Shown: positions 19,257 through 28,241 of the stretch, piece after piece
How positions within the stretch are numbered: position 1 is the first letter of the stretch
Layout of the letters: the number at the start of each line of letters is the position of its first letter
Program-made: the position numbers and the translations under genes
The notes under the pieces: model-generated
What the model saw: the letters and a program-made list of their open reading frames with translations, nothing else
Told to the model about the DNA's origin: nothing
Databases searched by the model: none
From: Oceanisphaera arctica
Lineage (GTDB): Bacteria; Pseudomonadota; Gammaproteobacteria; Enterobacterales; Aeromonadaceae
NCBI RefSeq assembly: GCF_002936955.1
Contig: NZ_MPZM01000024.1
Coordinates: 1 to 46,935, forward strand
Length of the DNA stretch: 46,935 nucleotides
Direction: 5' to 3'

Positions 19257-20213
19257 TCAGCGTTCGCGGCTGGGATTCTTGTCAAAGCGCTGCTGGTAGC
19301 TGCGGGTAAAGTGGGACAGGGAAGCAAAGCCGCAGGCGATGGAGATGTCGGTCACACTCTGGCTGGTTTGCTGCAGCATCCAGCGAGCCTGATCCAGGCG
19401 CAGGTTGCGATAGTAGGCGCTGGGGGTCTGCTGCAGGTAGTGACGGAACAGACGCTCAATCTCCCGCTCGGATAGCTGCAGTTGGGCTGCAATTTCGCTG
19501 ATGCGCAGTGGCTCCTCGAGGTTGCGCTCCATCAGCTGTACGGCCTCTACCAGACGGGGGTTGCGGCTGTCCAGGCGCTTCTGCAGCGAAGTGCGCTGAG
19601 GGTCGCTGTGGGCGCGCTTGTGGGTGTAGATCAGTCCATCCGACACCATGGTCGCCAGGCCATTGCCGTGCTGGGTATTGATCAGATAAAGCATCATGTC
19701 GAGACCCGACAGGGCGCCGGGACACGAGAAGCGGCCCCTGTCCACCACTAGCAGTTCCTGTACCAAATTGACCCGGGGAAATGCCTCGGCGGTGCTGTCC
19801 AGGTTTTCCCAGTGCAGGGTTGCGCGGTAGCCATCCAGTATGCCGGCGGCTGCAGCAATATAGGCGCCGGTGTCCTGGCAGCCAATATCGGCGCCGTGGC
19901 TGGCCTGCTTGCGGATAAACCCCAACAGCCCGGGGGTAATCCGGGCATGGGGATCGTAACCGGAACAGATAATCAGGGTATCGCAAACGGCAAGGTCATG
20001 GATGCCGGTGTCGCTCATGATGTCCAGGTCGTCGCTGCTGCGCACCGCCCCGCCCTGCTCCGAGATCAGTTGCCAGCGGTACAGTTCACGGTTGCTGCCG
20101 TGATTGGCATGACGCAACGGATCCAGCATGGCCGTCAGGCCGAACAGCGAAAAGCCGGGCACCAGCAAAAAACCAATGTGCTGAGGGTAGCTGTGGGGAC
20201 GATCTCCAAACAT
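19257..20213 (-). CDS. GATase1-AraC family regulator (CdhR-like), divergent from cdhB
   Basis: This 318-aa regulator has an N-terminal DJ-1/PfpI domain (HIGFLLVPGFSLFGLTAMLDPLR) and a C-terminal AraC domain (LSEREIERLF; VTDISIACGFASLSH). It diverges from the PfpI nucleophile-elbow pattern: CQDTGAYIAAAA has no Cys at the position where the relative at 11517-12542 has one, so ligand sensing rather than catalysis is expected. It is divergently arranged with the thioesterase cdhB, with 185 bases between. It is a natural candidate regulator of cdhB/acetoacetyl-CoA synthetase and of the repeated block upstream of cdhC and the esterase. Confidence 0.85.
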   Translation of the reverse strand: MFGDRPHSYPQHIGFLLVPGFSLFGLTAMLDPLRHANHGSNRELYRWQLISEQGGAVRSSDDLDIMSDTGIHDLAVCDTLIICSGYDPHARITPGLLGFIRKQASHGADIGCQDTGAYIAAAAGILDGYRATLHWENLDSTAEAFPRVNLVQELLVVDRGRFSCPGALSGLDMMLYLINTQHGNGLATMVSDGLIYTHKRAHSDPQRTSLQKRLDSRNPRLVEAVQLMERNLEEPLRISEIAAQLQLSEREIERLFRHYLQQTPSAYYRNLRLDQARWMLQQTSQSVTDISIACGFASLSHFTRSYQQRFDKNPSRER

Positions 20214-20398
20214 GAGTTCACTCGGTCCTTGGGTGTACGGTTGTTTTCAGGTATCGGTCTGCAATCGGCGATGTGCCCTCCTCCACCATCTGTTGCTTTG
20301 AGGGGCTAATAATAGGCGGATTCAGGCAAGTTGTTCAGGAAATGCGGGGTAGTATTGTCCAAAAGGTACCCTGGTGCAATCCTCACAAGAGACTGAAA

Positions 20399-20881
20399 AT
20401 GACAACTGAACTCAAGGTATTTGACGGGCCAGTCCTGCCCGAATGGATCGATTACAACGGCCATATGAACGACGCCTGCTATGTGCTGGTGTTCAGCCGG
20501 GCCATCGACGAATTTATGCTGCAGATCGGTATGGATGAAGCATTTCGCACCGAATACCAAGTATCCATATATACGATGCAGAGCATGGTGCACTATCTGC
20601 GGGAAGTGAGTCTGGGCGAACCCTTGCAGGTGGAGGCGCACCTGCTCGAAAGTGATGCCAAAAAGCTGAGAGTCTTTTTCACCATGCGCCACGGCGACAA
20701 CGGCACCGAGCTGGCGGCGATGGAAACCCTGCTGCTGCACATGGACATGGCAGCCCACCGCGCCGCGCCCATGCTGCCCGATACCGCAGCGCGGGTCGAG
20801 GCCCTGCAGCAGCGCCAGGATAGCGCCGACTGGCCGGCACTGGCCGGACGCAGCATCGCCCTGACACGTCCGCGCAGCTGA
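20399..20881 (+). CDS. cdhB: Betainyl-CoA thioesterase (hotdog fold)
   Basis: This 160-aa hotdog-fold protein of the 4-hydroxybenzoyl-CoA thioesterase family carries the motif DYNGHMND at residues 18-25, which holds the usual active-site Asp or Asn region. The ATG at 20399 is preferred over the longer open frame because the protein then begins like other family members (MTTELKVFDGPVLPEWIDYNGH), though its ribosome site (AAGAGA) is weak. In carnitine breakdown it hydrolyses betainyl-CoA to glycine betaine and CoA. That ties the carnitine genes to gbcAB. It is followed after 218 AT-rich bases by acetoacetyl-CoA synthetase on the same strand. Confidence 0.9.
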   Translation: MTTELKVFDGPVLPEWIDYNGHMNDACYVLVFSRAIDEFMLQIGMDEAFRTEYQVSIYTMQSMVHYLREVSLGEPLQVEAHLLESDAKKLRVFFTMRHGDNGTELAAMETLLLHMDMAAHRAAPMLPDTAARVEALQQRQDSADWPALAGRSIALTRPRS

Positions 20882-21017
20882 ATGTCAGATCCGAATCCAC
20901 AGAACAGCCTGGTATTTCACTGAAATCCGGGGGCTTGCCGGAGCACGATAATTCATAAACAAAACCAAAAAATACCCAAGAAAAACAAACCTAATAAATA
21001 CCGGCATTACACACTGT

Positions 21018-21038
21018 TGCCGATGTGAACAATCGGCA
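21018..21038. promoter_or_regulatory. Dyad upstream of acetoacetyl-CoA synthetase
   Basis: TGCCGAT (21018-21024) and ATCGGCA (21032-21038) form a perfect inverted repeat with a 7-base spacer, about 60 bases before the start. Its right half is the 10-mer ACAATCGGCA, which also occurs upstream of gbcB at 28167-28176. It is a candidate operator. Confidence 0.4.
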
Positions 21039-21099
21039 GAGCTACGGCATCGCGTGAACGGTACCACGGGCGCAATCCCACAAGGACAGGACGGGGAAG

Positions 21100-23052
21100 A
21101 TGACGATGAACAGAGTACTGTGGCAACCTGATGCGGAGCGAGTTGAACGCAGCCAGCTGCACCGATTCATGCAACAGGCCGGCGAGCGAGCCGGTGTAAA
21201 TTTCGTCAGCTACGATGCGCTCTACCGCTGGTCAGTCGATCAACCGGAGGCGTTCTGGTCGCTGGTCTGGGATTTTGCCGGGGTGCAGGCAAGCACCCGG
21301 GGCAAGCAGGTACTGGTTGATGGCGACCGGATGCCCGGCGCGCGCTGGTTTCCCGAGGCACGGCTGAACTACGCCGAAAACCTGCTGCGCTTTCATGACA
21401 ACCGGCCGGCGCTGGTGTTTTGTAACGAGGCCGGCCGGCGCGACAGCCTTAGTTATGCCGAACTGCACCGGCGGGTGGCGCAGGTAGCGGCAGGCTTGAG
21501 CCGCGAAGGTGTGGTTGCAGGCGATCGGGTAGCCGGCTTTGTGCCCAACGTTATCGATACCGCCGTTGCCATGCTGGCCACCGCCAGCCTTGGCGCCGTC
21601 TGGACGGCCTGCTCTCCCGACTTTGGTCTCCAGGGCATCATCGACCGCTTCGGTCAGACCACTCCCAGGGTGCTGTTCACCACCGACGGCTACCTCTACA
21701 ACGGCAAGAGCTTCAACTCGCTGGAGCGTCTGGCGCAGGTGCTGCCGCACCTGTCGGCACCCTGCCAGCTGGTGGTCATGCCCTACCTCGATGCTGCGCC
21801 TGATCTGAGCCCGGTGCCCGACGCCGTGCTGCTTGATGACTTTATCGACCTGGCGGCGATCAACATCGAATTTACCCAGGTGGCCTTCGACAGTCCGCTC
21901 TGTATCCTCTATTCCTCCGGTACCACCGGGGTGCCCAAGTGTATCGTCCATGGCGTTGGTGGCACCCTGTTGCAGCACCTCAAGGAACATCAACTGCATA
22001 CCGACCTTGGGCGTGAGGACACCCTGTTCTATTACACCACCTGTGGCTGGATGATGTGGAACTGGATGCTCAGTGGCCTGGCCACCGGTGCCACCCTGGT
22101 GCTGTTCGACGGCTCCCCCTTCGCACCCACGGCAGAGGTGCTGTGGGATATAGTGGAGCAGGAAAAGGTCACCGTCTTCGGCACCAGCGCCAAATATATC
22201 GCCGCCCAGGAAAAGGCCGGCGTCCGACCGGGCCAGAACCATCGGCTGGATGCACTCAGAACCCTACTGTCCACCGGATCGGCCCTCACCCACGAGAGCT
22301 TCGAATATGTTTACCGGGAGGTCAAACGCGATCTCTGTCTGTCGTCGATCTCGGGCGGTACCGACATACTGTCGTGCTTTGCCCTGGGCTGCCCGATTTT
22401 GCCGGTGCATGCCGGTGAGCTGCAGTGCCGAGGGCTCGGGATGGCGGTCGAGATCTGGGACGATGGCCGGCCGGTGGTAAACGGCAAGGGCGAACTGGTT
22501 TGTCGCCAGCCCTTTCCGGTCATGCCGATCGGCTTCTGGAACGACAGCGATGGCCACAAGTACCAGGATGCCTATTTCAGCACCTTCGACAATGTCTGGG
22601 CCCATGGCGACTATGCCGAGCTGACTCCCGGCGGCGGCGTGGTCATTCACGGCCGCTCCGATGCGGTGCTCAATCCGGGTGGGGTGCGGATCGGTACCGC
22701 CGAGATTTACCGTCAGGTCGAAAAGGTCGAGGCGGTGCAGGAAGCCGTCGCCATCGGTCAGCGCTGGCAGGATGATGTGCGGGTGGTTCTGTTTGTGGTG
22801 CTCAAACCCGGATACAGTCTGGATGCGGCACTGGAACAGGAGATCCGCCAGACCATTCGCAGCAATACCACACCACGCCATGTGCCGAGCAAGATTATCC
22901 AGATGACGGATATCCCCCGCACCCGGACCGGAAAACTGGTGGAGCTGGCGATTCGCAGCACCGTCGAGGGGCAGCAGGTTAAAAACCTGGATGCACTGGC
23001 CAATCCCGAGGCGCTGGAAGGATACCGGGATTTACCGCAACTGAGGTGCTGA
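21100..23052 (+). CDS. aacS: Acetoacetyl-CoA synthetase
   Basis: This 650-aa AMP-forming acyl-CoA synthetase has the phosphate-binding motif SSGTTGVPKCIVHG near residue 272 and YYTTCGWMMWNWM near 310. A C-terminal adenylation subdomain ends in TRTGKLVELAIR. The N-terminal DALYRWSVDQPEAFW segment and the total length match acetoacetyl-CoA synthetase rather than acetyl-CoA synthetase. It activates the acetoacetate released by cdhC, to be split by a thiolase that is not in this window. The start at 21100 follows GGGGAAG; a second in-frame ATG two codons later is possible. Confidence 0.92.
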   Translation: MTMNRVLWQPDAERVERSQLHRFMQQAGERAGVNFVSYDALYRWSVDQPEAFWSLVWDFAGVQASTRGKQVLVDGDRMPGARWFPEARLNYAENLLRFHDNRPALVFCNEAGRRDSLSYAELHRRVAQVAAGLSREGVVAGDRVAGFVPNVIDTAVAMLATASLGAVWTACSPDFGLQGIIDRFGQTTPRVLFTTDGYLYNGKSFNSLERLAQVLPHLSAPCQLVVMPYLDAAPDLSPVPDAVLLDDFIDLAAINIEFTQVAFDSPLCILYSSGTTGVPKCIVHGVGGTLLQHLKEHQLHTDLGREDTLFYYTTCGWMMWNWMLSGLATGATLVLFDGSPFAPTAEVLWDIVEQEKVTVFGTSAKYIAAQEKAGVRPGQNHRLDALRTLLSTGSALTHESFEYVYREVKRDLCLSSISGGTDILSCFALGCPILPVHAGELQCRGLGMAVEIWDDGRPVVNGKGELVCRQPFPVMPIGFWNDSDGHKYQDAYFSTFDNVWAHGDYAELTPGGGVVIHGRSDAVLNPGGVRIGTAEIYRQVEKVEAVQEAVAIGQRWQDDVRVVLFVVLKPGYSLDAALEQEIRQTIRSNTTPRHVPSKIIQMTDIPRTRTGKLVELAIRSTVEGQQVKNLDALANPEALEGYRDLPQLRC

Positions 23053-23082
23053 ACAATATACCCGCAATCGCATTGCCAGCAT

Positions 23083-23107
23083 AAAAAGGGGCGCCCGAAG
23101 GCGCCCC
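23083..23107 (-). terminator. Terminator of the TRAP transporter operon
   Basis: GGGGCGCC (23088-23095) pairs with GGCGCCCC (23100-23107) around CGAA. On the minus strand the stem is followed by TTTTTAT. It closes dctPQM and may also block read-through from the convergent acetoacetyl-CoA synthetase gene. Confidence 0.85.
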
Positions 23108-23135
23108 AATAGTTACGACTTCGCCCTTTATTCTC

Positions 23136-24434
23136 TCAGACGAAACCAAGCAGCCGCGGCAGGAACAGCGATACTTCCGGCACAAAGGTCGTGATTATCA
23201 TCACCGGCAGGGCGACGAACGCCATCAGCGCCAGCGCGGGCTTGACCGTTTTGTGAATCGACACCTTACCGATGCGGCATGCCATGTAGAGGATCGGCGC
23301 CACCGGGGGGCTGTTCGCACCTATCACCACCGAGCAGGCCACGATCGAGGCGAAATGCACCGGATGAATGCCTGTATCAACCATCAATGGCAGGAACAAC
23401 GGTGCCACCACCACCGTGACCGAAACGTCGTCCATTATCATGCCGGCAAGGATCAGAAACAAATTCACGGCAATCAGGATCAGCAGGGGATTCTCGATCA
23501 AGGTGCTGACCAGCATGGTCAGGTCCTGCGGAATCCGCTCCGACGCCAGGATACGGCCGATCATGAAACTGAACAGCAAGATCAGGATCACGGTGCCGGT
23601 CGTTTCCGCCGCCGCCACCACACTGCGGGCGAAACTCTTAAGATTCAGATCTCGGTAGATAAAAAAACCAATCAGCATCGCCGAAAACGCGGCCACGGCC
23701 GCCGCTTCGGTTGGCGTGAAGACGCCGCCGTAAATGCCACCGAGAATGATGATCGGTAGCGACAGGGCCGGAAACGCCTTGATCGCCGCCCTGCCCTTAC
23801 CCGGCAGTGGTTCGAGACCGTCCCCGGCCGCACTGCTCAGCTCATTGAAGAAGCGCCCGACGCCGAAACGGTTGGCAGCGATCAACCCCAGAATCAACAG
23901 GATGGCAGGCCCTATCGAGGCGGCGAAGCAGGCAGCGACCGACTGGCGCGTGACCACCGCAAACAAAATCATGGTGATCGACGGCGGGATCAGGATACCG
24001 AGCAGCGACGAGATCCCGAGCAACGCCGCTGAATAGCTGCGCGGGTAGCCGCGTTTTTCCAACGGCTCGATCATGATGGTGCCAATAGAAGCTACGGCGG
24101 CGGTGGCCGTCCCGGCGATGGCACCGAAGATGCCCGAGGCCATGATCATCGAAGCACCCATACCGCCACGGCGCTTGCCGATCATCACCTCGATGAAGTC
24201 GACCAGGCGACGGGCGATACCGCCGCTTTGCATCAGATAACCGGTGAGCACGAACAGGGGCAGCGCGATCAGAATTACCGAGTCCACCGAGCGGTAGCCC
24301 TGCAACATCAGCGTATTCAGGTTGACGTCAAAAATGTACACCAGATACGCCAGTACGCCGGCAAACGACCAGGCCACGGGCACGCCGATGATCATCATAA
24401 GTAGCAGCAGCCCGATAGCAATAAAACCTTCCAT
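23136..24434 (-). CDS. dctM: TRAP transporter large membrane subunit
   Basis: This 432-aa protein is highly hydrophobic (about 12 segments) with the DctM-type features GMGASMIMASGIFGAIAGTATAA near residue 90 and IPPSITMILFAVVT near 150. It starts one base after the dctQ stop (TGA-A-ATG), with AGAGGAAC just before. It forms the sodium-driven channel of the transporter together with DctQ. It is a transporter partner of DctP at 25030-26037. The substrate is unknown; the flanking acetoacetyl-CoA synthetase makes a C4-type keto or hydroxy acid possible (inference). Confidence 0.93.
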   Translation of the reverse strand: MEGFIAIGLLLLMMIIGVPVAWSFAGVLAYLVYIFDVNLNTLMLQGYRSVDSVILIALPLFVLTGYLMQSGGIARRLVDFIEVMIGKRRGGMGASMIMASGIFGAIAGTATAAVASIGTIMIEPLEKRGYPRSYSAALLGISSLLGILIPPSITMILFAVVTRQSVAACFAASIGPAILLILGLIAANRFGVGRFFNELSSAAGDGLEPLPGKGRAAIKAFPALSLPIIILGGIYGGVFTPTEAAAVAAFSAMLIGFFIYRDLNLKSFARSVVAAAETTGTVILILLFSFMIGRILASERIPQDLTMLVSTLIENPLLILIAVNLFLILAGMIMDDVSVTVVVAPLFLPLMVDTGIHPVHFASIVACSVVIGANSPPVAPILYMACRIGKVSIHKTVKPALALMAFVALPVMIITTFVPEVSLFLPRLLGFV

Positions 24435-24435
24435 T

Positions 24436-24960
24436 TCAGTGTTCCTCTTTCAGCTGCCGGGTTCCGGAGTGCAGAATACCGGTTACGGAACAAAACAAAT
24501 CGCGCAGCGAATAACAGCTGCAACCTATGGCAGCCAGCATGATCGATGCCTGCGGCAGCCAGAGCGGTATATCTATGCCGGGAGTCGACTGCGGACGGCG
24601 CATCCCCCAGGCCAGCATTCGGTAAGCCAGTACGACAAAGAACAGACAGATCACGAAGGTGATCAGCGAAACCAGCGCCTTGTGCATCAGCTTGAGGCGA
24701 TGATCCGAAATTTGCAGCTCGACGAAATCCACGACGAGGTGCTCGTTATGACGGCTGGCGATCAGCGCACCGAGCATGTAGAGCCACATTCCAAACAGCA
24801 TGATCAGCTCCAGCAGTCCGACAACGGACCAGCCAAATACATAACGCGCCAGTACCAGGAACAGCATGAGCCCGACCACCAGCATACTGGACATGAAGGC
24901 GGCCGCTTCCAGCAACCACCCGATACGGCGATCCAGCGCGTAAAACAGTCTGCCGATCAT
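24436..24960 (-). CDS. dctQ: TRAP transporter small membrane subunit
   Basis: This 174-aa protein has four hydrophobic segments and the DctQ pattern: a helix near residue 25-40, LELIMLFGMWLYMLGALIASR near 50-70, then HLVVDFVE. It is the small integral partner required by DctM. It sits between dctP (69-base gap) and dctM (1-base gap), so all three are one transcript ending at the terminator at 23083-23107. Confidence 0.92.
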   Translation of the reverse strand: MIGRLFYALDRRIGWLLEAAAFMSSMLVVGLMLFLVLARYVFGWSVVGLLELIMLFGMWLYMLGALIASRHNEHLVVDFVELQISDHRLKLMHKALVSLITFVICLFFVVLAYRMLAWGMRRPQSTPGIDIPLWLPQASIMLAAIGCSCYSLRDLFCSVTGILHSGTRQLKEEH

Positions 24961-25029
24961 CTTTTTCCACCTCTGAGCAAATCGACCCGCAACGCGGGCC
25001 GATCATATTGAAACGGTGTGCCTGTCCGG

Positions 25030-26037
25030 TTAGAGCGGAGAGGCGTTATTGCGAATGGTGTCCATGATCTCGGAACCGACTTCCTTGTCCATCTTTGGCC
25101 AGACCTGCTCACGGGCGGCTTGGGCAAATTCGCGGAGCTGCTCGTCGCTGGGCTCGAAATACTTGATGCCGGCCTCCTGAGCCTTTTTGATGTAGTACTC
25201 ATCCTGTTCCTTAGCGGCCTTGAACTGCTCGTTCATGATTTCGATCGCCGCTTCGCTGACGACCTGCTGCTGCGCTTCGGTCATGTCTTCCCAGACTTCC
25301 TGGTTCATCGACAAGATGCCGGTCATGAAAAAGTGTTTGGTCTGCACGTAATAGTCGAGGGAATCACGAAAGTACTCGTAATCCCAGTAAATCACGTTGC
25401 CGGCCTCACCATCAACAACGCCGGTCTGCAGCGCTGTGTAGACTTCGCCCCAGTCGATGGCAGCGGTCTGGTAGCCCAGCGCCTGCATTGTCTGGGGTGC
25501 CGGATATACGGTCATGGTACGCACCTTGAGGCCGTCCGCGTCGGCGATATTCAGCGCATACTTGCCACGCGTTCCCACACCGTTGAACCCTTCCGGCCAG
25601 GGTCCGAAGAACTTCAGGCCGATATCCTGATAAACACCACCGAGCAAGTTGTTGACCCAGCCACCCGGGCTGTAGGCCTCAAGCGCTTCCTTCCAGGACA
25701 GGGTCATGTAGGGGGTGTAGATCACGCCAATACGCTTGTCGTAGGAGGTCATCGGCCAGTTCAGCATCACGTCTACGTCGCCGGCCACATGCAGGTCGAA
25801 TACCTCCTGCTGGCCACCCAGTTCGTTCTGATAATAGATGCGGGTTTCGATCTCGCCGCCGGATTTCTGCTCGATCAGCTCTCCCCATTTTTTCAGGGCT
25901 TCTCCGGCCGGCGAGCCTTGAGTACCGGAGTCGGTGGCCAGTTTCAGGGTAAGAGCCTGGGCACTGGTGCTGGCCAGGCAGGCGACTGTGATGGCGGAAG
26001 CCAGCAGGGTTTTCAAATTGAGTCCGATCGTCTTCAC
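25030..26037 (-). CDS. dctP: TRAP transporter periplasmic substrate-binding protein
   Basis: This 335-aa protein begins with a signal peptide (positive start, hydrophobic core and a probable Ala-Gln-Ala cleavage site around residue 28), followed by a mature DctP-family domain. The segment ADGLKVRTMTVYPAPQTM holds the conserved Arg that binds the substrate carboxylate. This argues for an organic-acid ligand rather than a plain quaternary amine. It starts at GTG, with AAGG 7 bases before. It is encoded first in dctPQM, which is usual. Confidence 0.92.
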   Translation of the reverse strand: MKTIGLNLKTLLASAITVACLASTSAQALTLKLATDSGTQGSPAGEALKKWGELIEQKSGGEIETRIYYQNELGGQQEVFDLHVAGDVDVMLNWPMTSYDKRIGVIYTPYMTLSWKEALEAYSPGGWVNNLLGGVYQDIGLKFFGPWPEGFNGVGTRGKYALNIADADGLKVRTMTVYPAPQTMQALGYQTAAIDWGEVYTALQTGVVDGEAGNVIYWDYEYFRDSLDYYVQTKHFFMTGILSMNQEVWEDMTEAQQQVVSEAAIEIMNEQFKAAKEQDEYYIKKAQEAGIKYFEPSDEQLREFAQAAREQVWPKMDKEVGSEIMDTIRNNASPL

Positions 26038-26408
26038 TTGGTTACCTTCCCTTTGTTGTGCGGCATTTGTTGTGCAGCATTAGTCGAATGCGCGCGAGCA
26101 CACGCAGACGGTGTACAAATCCTTTTGCAGTTCGCAAACGGTAAAGCGGTACTGGTCGCAAGCAAGCAGGACAGACTCTCCGGAAGACCATCCGTCTCGG
26201 CTGCTGCGTTGGTTGCGGTGCTATGCCCATGCTACAGGCTCGTGAATATCTCATGGTCCCGATAGCGACAAAAAACCGGCGAAACCAGGTTTAATTGCGT
26301 CATGACCCAAATAGCTTGCCTGATTACGACATGACAGGCAGCGGGCTATTGCCGGGCGGAAACCGACTGCATAGGCTGTAGCGTTGATGAACCGAGGAGG
26401 ACAGCACC
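26038..26408. other. Non-coding interval between dctP and a small gene
   Basis: No gene is seen. It should carry the dctP promoter and that of the small gene at 26409. The only regular structure is TGCCTG (26317-26322) and CAGGCA (26335-26340), an inverted repeat with a 12-base spacer, which could be an operator. Confidence 0.45.
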
Positions 26409-26636
26409 ATGATGATTACCGAGCTTATCGATCAGGACGATTTTCGCGCCCAGCTGCAGGCATGGGGACTTGAGGGGGCAAAGCAGCTGTCACTGGTGGA
26501 GTGCAGTCACCAGCTGAGTGAGGCGCTGTCAGGTCCGGAGCAGGAGTTATGGCAGGAACGGCTGGCATCGCTGCTGGCCAAGAGGGAACTGTTGCATCCC
26601 GAGGTACAGGCTATGCTGGACGCCAGCATGAAATGA
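26409..26636 (+). CDS. Small protein of unknown function (75 aa)
   Basis: A GAGGAG ribosome site stands 9 bases ahead of the start, and a clean terminator follows the stop by a few bases, so this is a complete small transcription unit. The 75-aa product is acidic and leucine/glutamine-rich, predicted helical throughout (QLSLVECSHQLSEAL; ASLLAKRELLHPEV). It has no signal, membrane segment or cysteine cluster. I do not recognise it. It lies between dctP (divergent) and gbcA (convergent). An alternative start is the second ATG (26412). Confidence 0.75.
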   Translation: MMITELIDQDDFRAQLQAWGLEGAKQLSLVECSHQLSEALSGPEQELWQERLASLLAKRELLHPEVQAMLDASMK

Positions 26637-26637
26637 C

Positions 26638-26662
26638 AAGGGGGAGCCGATGGCTCCCCCTT
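26638..26662. terminator. Terminator of the small gene, facing gbcA
   Basis: AAGGGGGAGCC (26638-26648) pairs with GGCTCCCCCTT (26652-26662) with a 3-base loop, followed by TTTGAG on the plus strand. It lies between the small gene stop and the gbcA stop, so it can serve both convergent genes. Confidence 0.8.
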
Positions 26663-26672
26663 TGAGTCAGCC

Positions 26673-27947
26673 TTATTCGGGCAACTCGACGGACAGGGTC
26701 TGACCGGTGGCGTGGTCGATAAAGGTATCGGAATACCAGTCGATGAAGTTCACCACTCCGAATTCATAGGTGGGCGAATAAGGACCCGGTTCGTAGGCCA
26801 CTGAATTAATGCCCCGCTGGTTTTCTTCGGCCAGGGTTCTGTCCTGGGCATTGGTGGCATCCCATACCCGGCGCAGTTTTTCCACGTCGTAGTCAACGCC
26901 TTCCACCGCATCCTTGTGCACCACCCACTTGGTGATCACCTTGGTCTTCTGCGGGCCCATGGGCACCACCTGGAAGGTAACCAGGTGATCGCTCTGACCA
27001 TGGTTCCAGGAATTGGGCAGATGCAGGATGCGCAGTGAGCCCAGCTCCCGGTTTTTGACCCGACCCAGGGTCTTCTCGCAGGCATGGCTGCCGTCTATGG
27101 TCATGGCCACCTTGCCTTCGGCCAGCGGCATCCGCACCATGCGGTTGCGCAGGCCGAACGACACATGGTGATGGGGAATGTTCTCCGCATCCCACTGCTC
27201 TCCCATACGCGCCACATGAGCCTTGAAGCTGTCGGTGGCCCGGGGATCCGTGGTGTCGTCAAATTCCAGCAGGGTATTGAGCAACTCGGGATGAGAGCCG
27301 TTGCAGTGGTAACACTCGCGATTATTCTCGATCACCAGCTTCCAGTTGGCATCCTCGACGATTTCGGACTGCACCGCCACCTTGGCGTTTTCCAGATCGT
27401 AGGGTTCGAGGTAACGCTCCAGCTCCGCCAGAAAGTCATCTATCTCGGGCGGGTTGTCGGCCAGGCTGATGAAGATATAACCGCCGGCGGTCCTGGTATG
27501 CACCTGCTTCAGCGGAAAGTCGGCCTTGTTGAAGCTCTCTCCCATGTCATTGCCGGCATAGATAAGGTTGCCGTCCAGTTCGTAGGTCCACTGGTGGTAA
27601 GGGCAGACCAGCTTGGCCACCTTGCCTTTTTTATGAGTACAGAGGCGCGAACCCCGGTGGCGGCAGACGTTATGAAACGCCTGAACCCCCTGCTTGTTGC
27701 GCACTATGGTAATGGGGTTTTCACCCACCTCCAGAGTCATGAAATTACCCACTGTGGGGATCTCGCAGGTCAGGCCGACAAAAAGCCATTCCTTGCAATA
27801 GATCTGCTCCATGTCGGCGGCAAAGACGTCGGGGCTGTTATAAAACGCCTGGGGGAGTGAATAGCCGGGACGACGCTGCTGCAACATCTGCACTGCATCA
27901 CCCAGGCCGGGGGCTGTGCCTAACAATGCGGTGTTGATTTGCTCCAT
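26673..27947 (-). CDS. gbcA: Glycine betaine monooxygenase, Rieske oxygenase subunit
   Basis: This 424-aa protein carries a Rieske 2Fe-2S motif: CRHRGS near residue 93 and CPYHQWTYELDG near 114. A ring-hydroxylating catalytic domain follows, with NNRECYHCNGSHPELL (two iron-ligand His). The open frame extends to 28205, but the ATG at 27947 has AAGGAAG 8 bases upstream and family-like N-terminal residues (MEQINTALLG). With GbcB it demethylates glycine betaine to dimethylglycine and formaldehyde. It is divergent from gbcB with a 294-base shared promoter region, the usual arrangement. Confidence 0.95.
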   Translation of the reverse strand: MEQINTALLGTAPGLGDAVQMLQQRRPGYSLPQAFYNSPDVFAADMEQIYCKEWLFVGLTCEIPTVGNFMTLEVGENPITIVRNKQGVQAFHNVCRHRGSRLCTHKKGKVAKLVCPYHQWTYELDGNLIYAGNDMGESFNKADFPLKQVHTRTAGGYIFISLADNPPEIDDFLAELERYLEPYDLENAKVAVQSEIVEDANWKLVIENNRECYHCNGSHPELLNTLLEFDDTTDPRATDSFKAHVARMGEQWDAENIPHHHVSFGLRNRMVRMPLAEGKVAMTIDGSHACEKTLGRVKNRELGSLRILHLPNSWNHGQSDHLVTFQVVPMGPQKTKVITKWVVHKDAVEGVDYDVEKLRRVWDATNAQDRTLAEENQRGINSVAYEPGPYSPTYEFGVVNFIDWYSDTFIDHATGQTLSVELPE

Positions 27948-28241
27948 GTTTGCTGCTTCCTTTGCTGTTGATATTGAGCCGTGTGTCCCTGCCACCAAAG
28001 CGGGAACCCCACCGTTAGCCCCATTCTCACCAAGGTCATCATCTTGTGGTTGTCTGAAAACGACCCGGCTACAGATGATTTCCGACCTCCCTGCCCCTGC
28101 TCCGCCCAATATCCGCCTGCTCATAAACAAAAACGGGGCTGGCAGGTATCTGCATGTCGTTTCTGGACAATCGGCAACGGCCAAAGTGCACAAAAATGCG
28201 GGCATAAGGATAATCAGGCGAAGCCCAGACGGAGAACAGCG
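27948..28241. promoter_or_regulatory. Divergent gbcA/gbcB promoter region
   Basis: This 294-base gap must carry promoters for both genes and probably a GbdR site. The 10-mer ACAATCGGCA at 28167-28176 followed by CGGCCAAAGTGC is closest to gbcB and recurs upstream of acetoacetyl-CoA synthetase. Confidence 0.55.
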
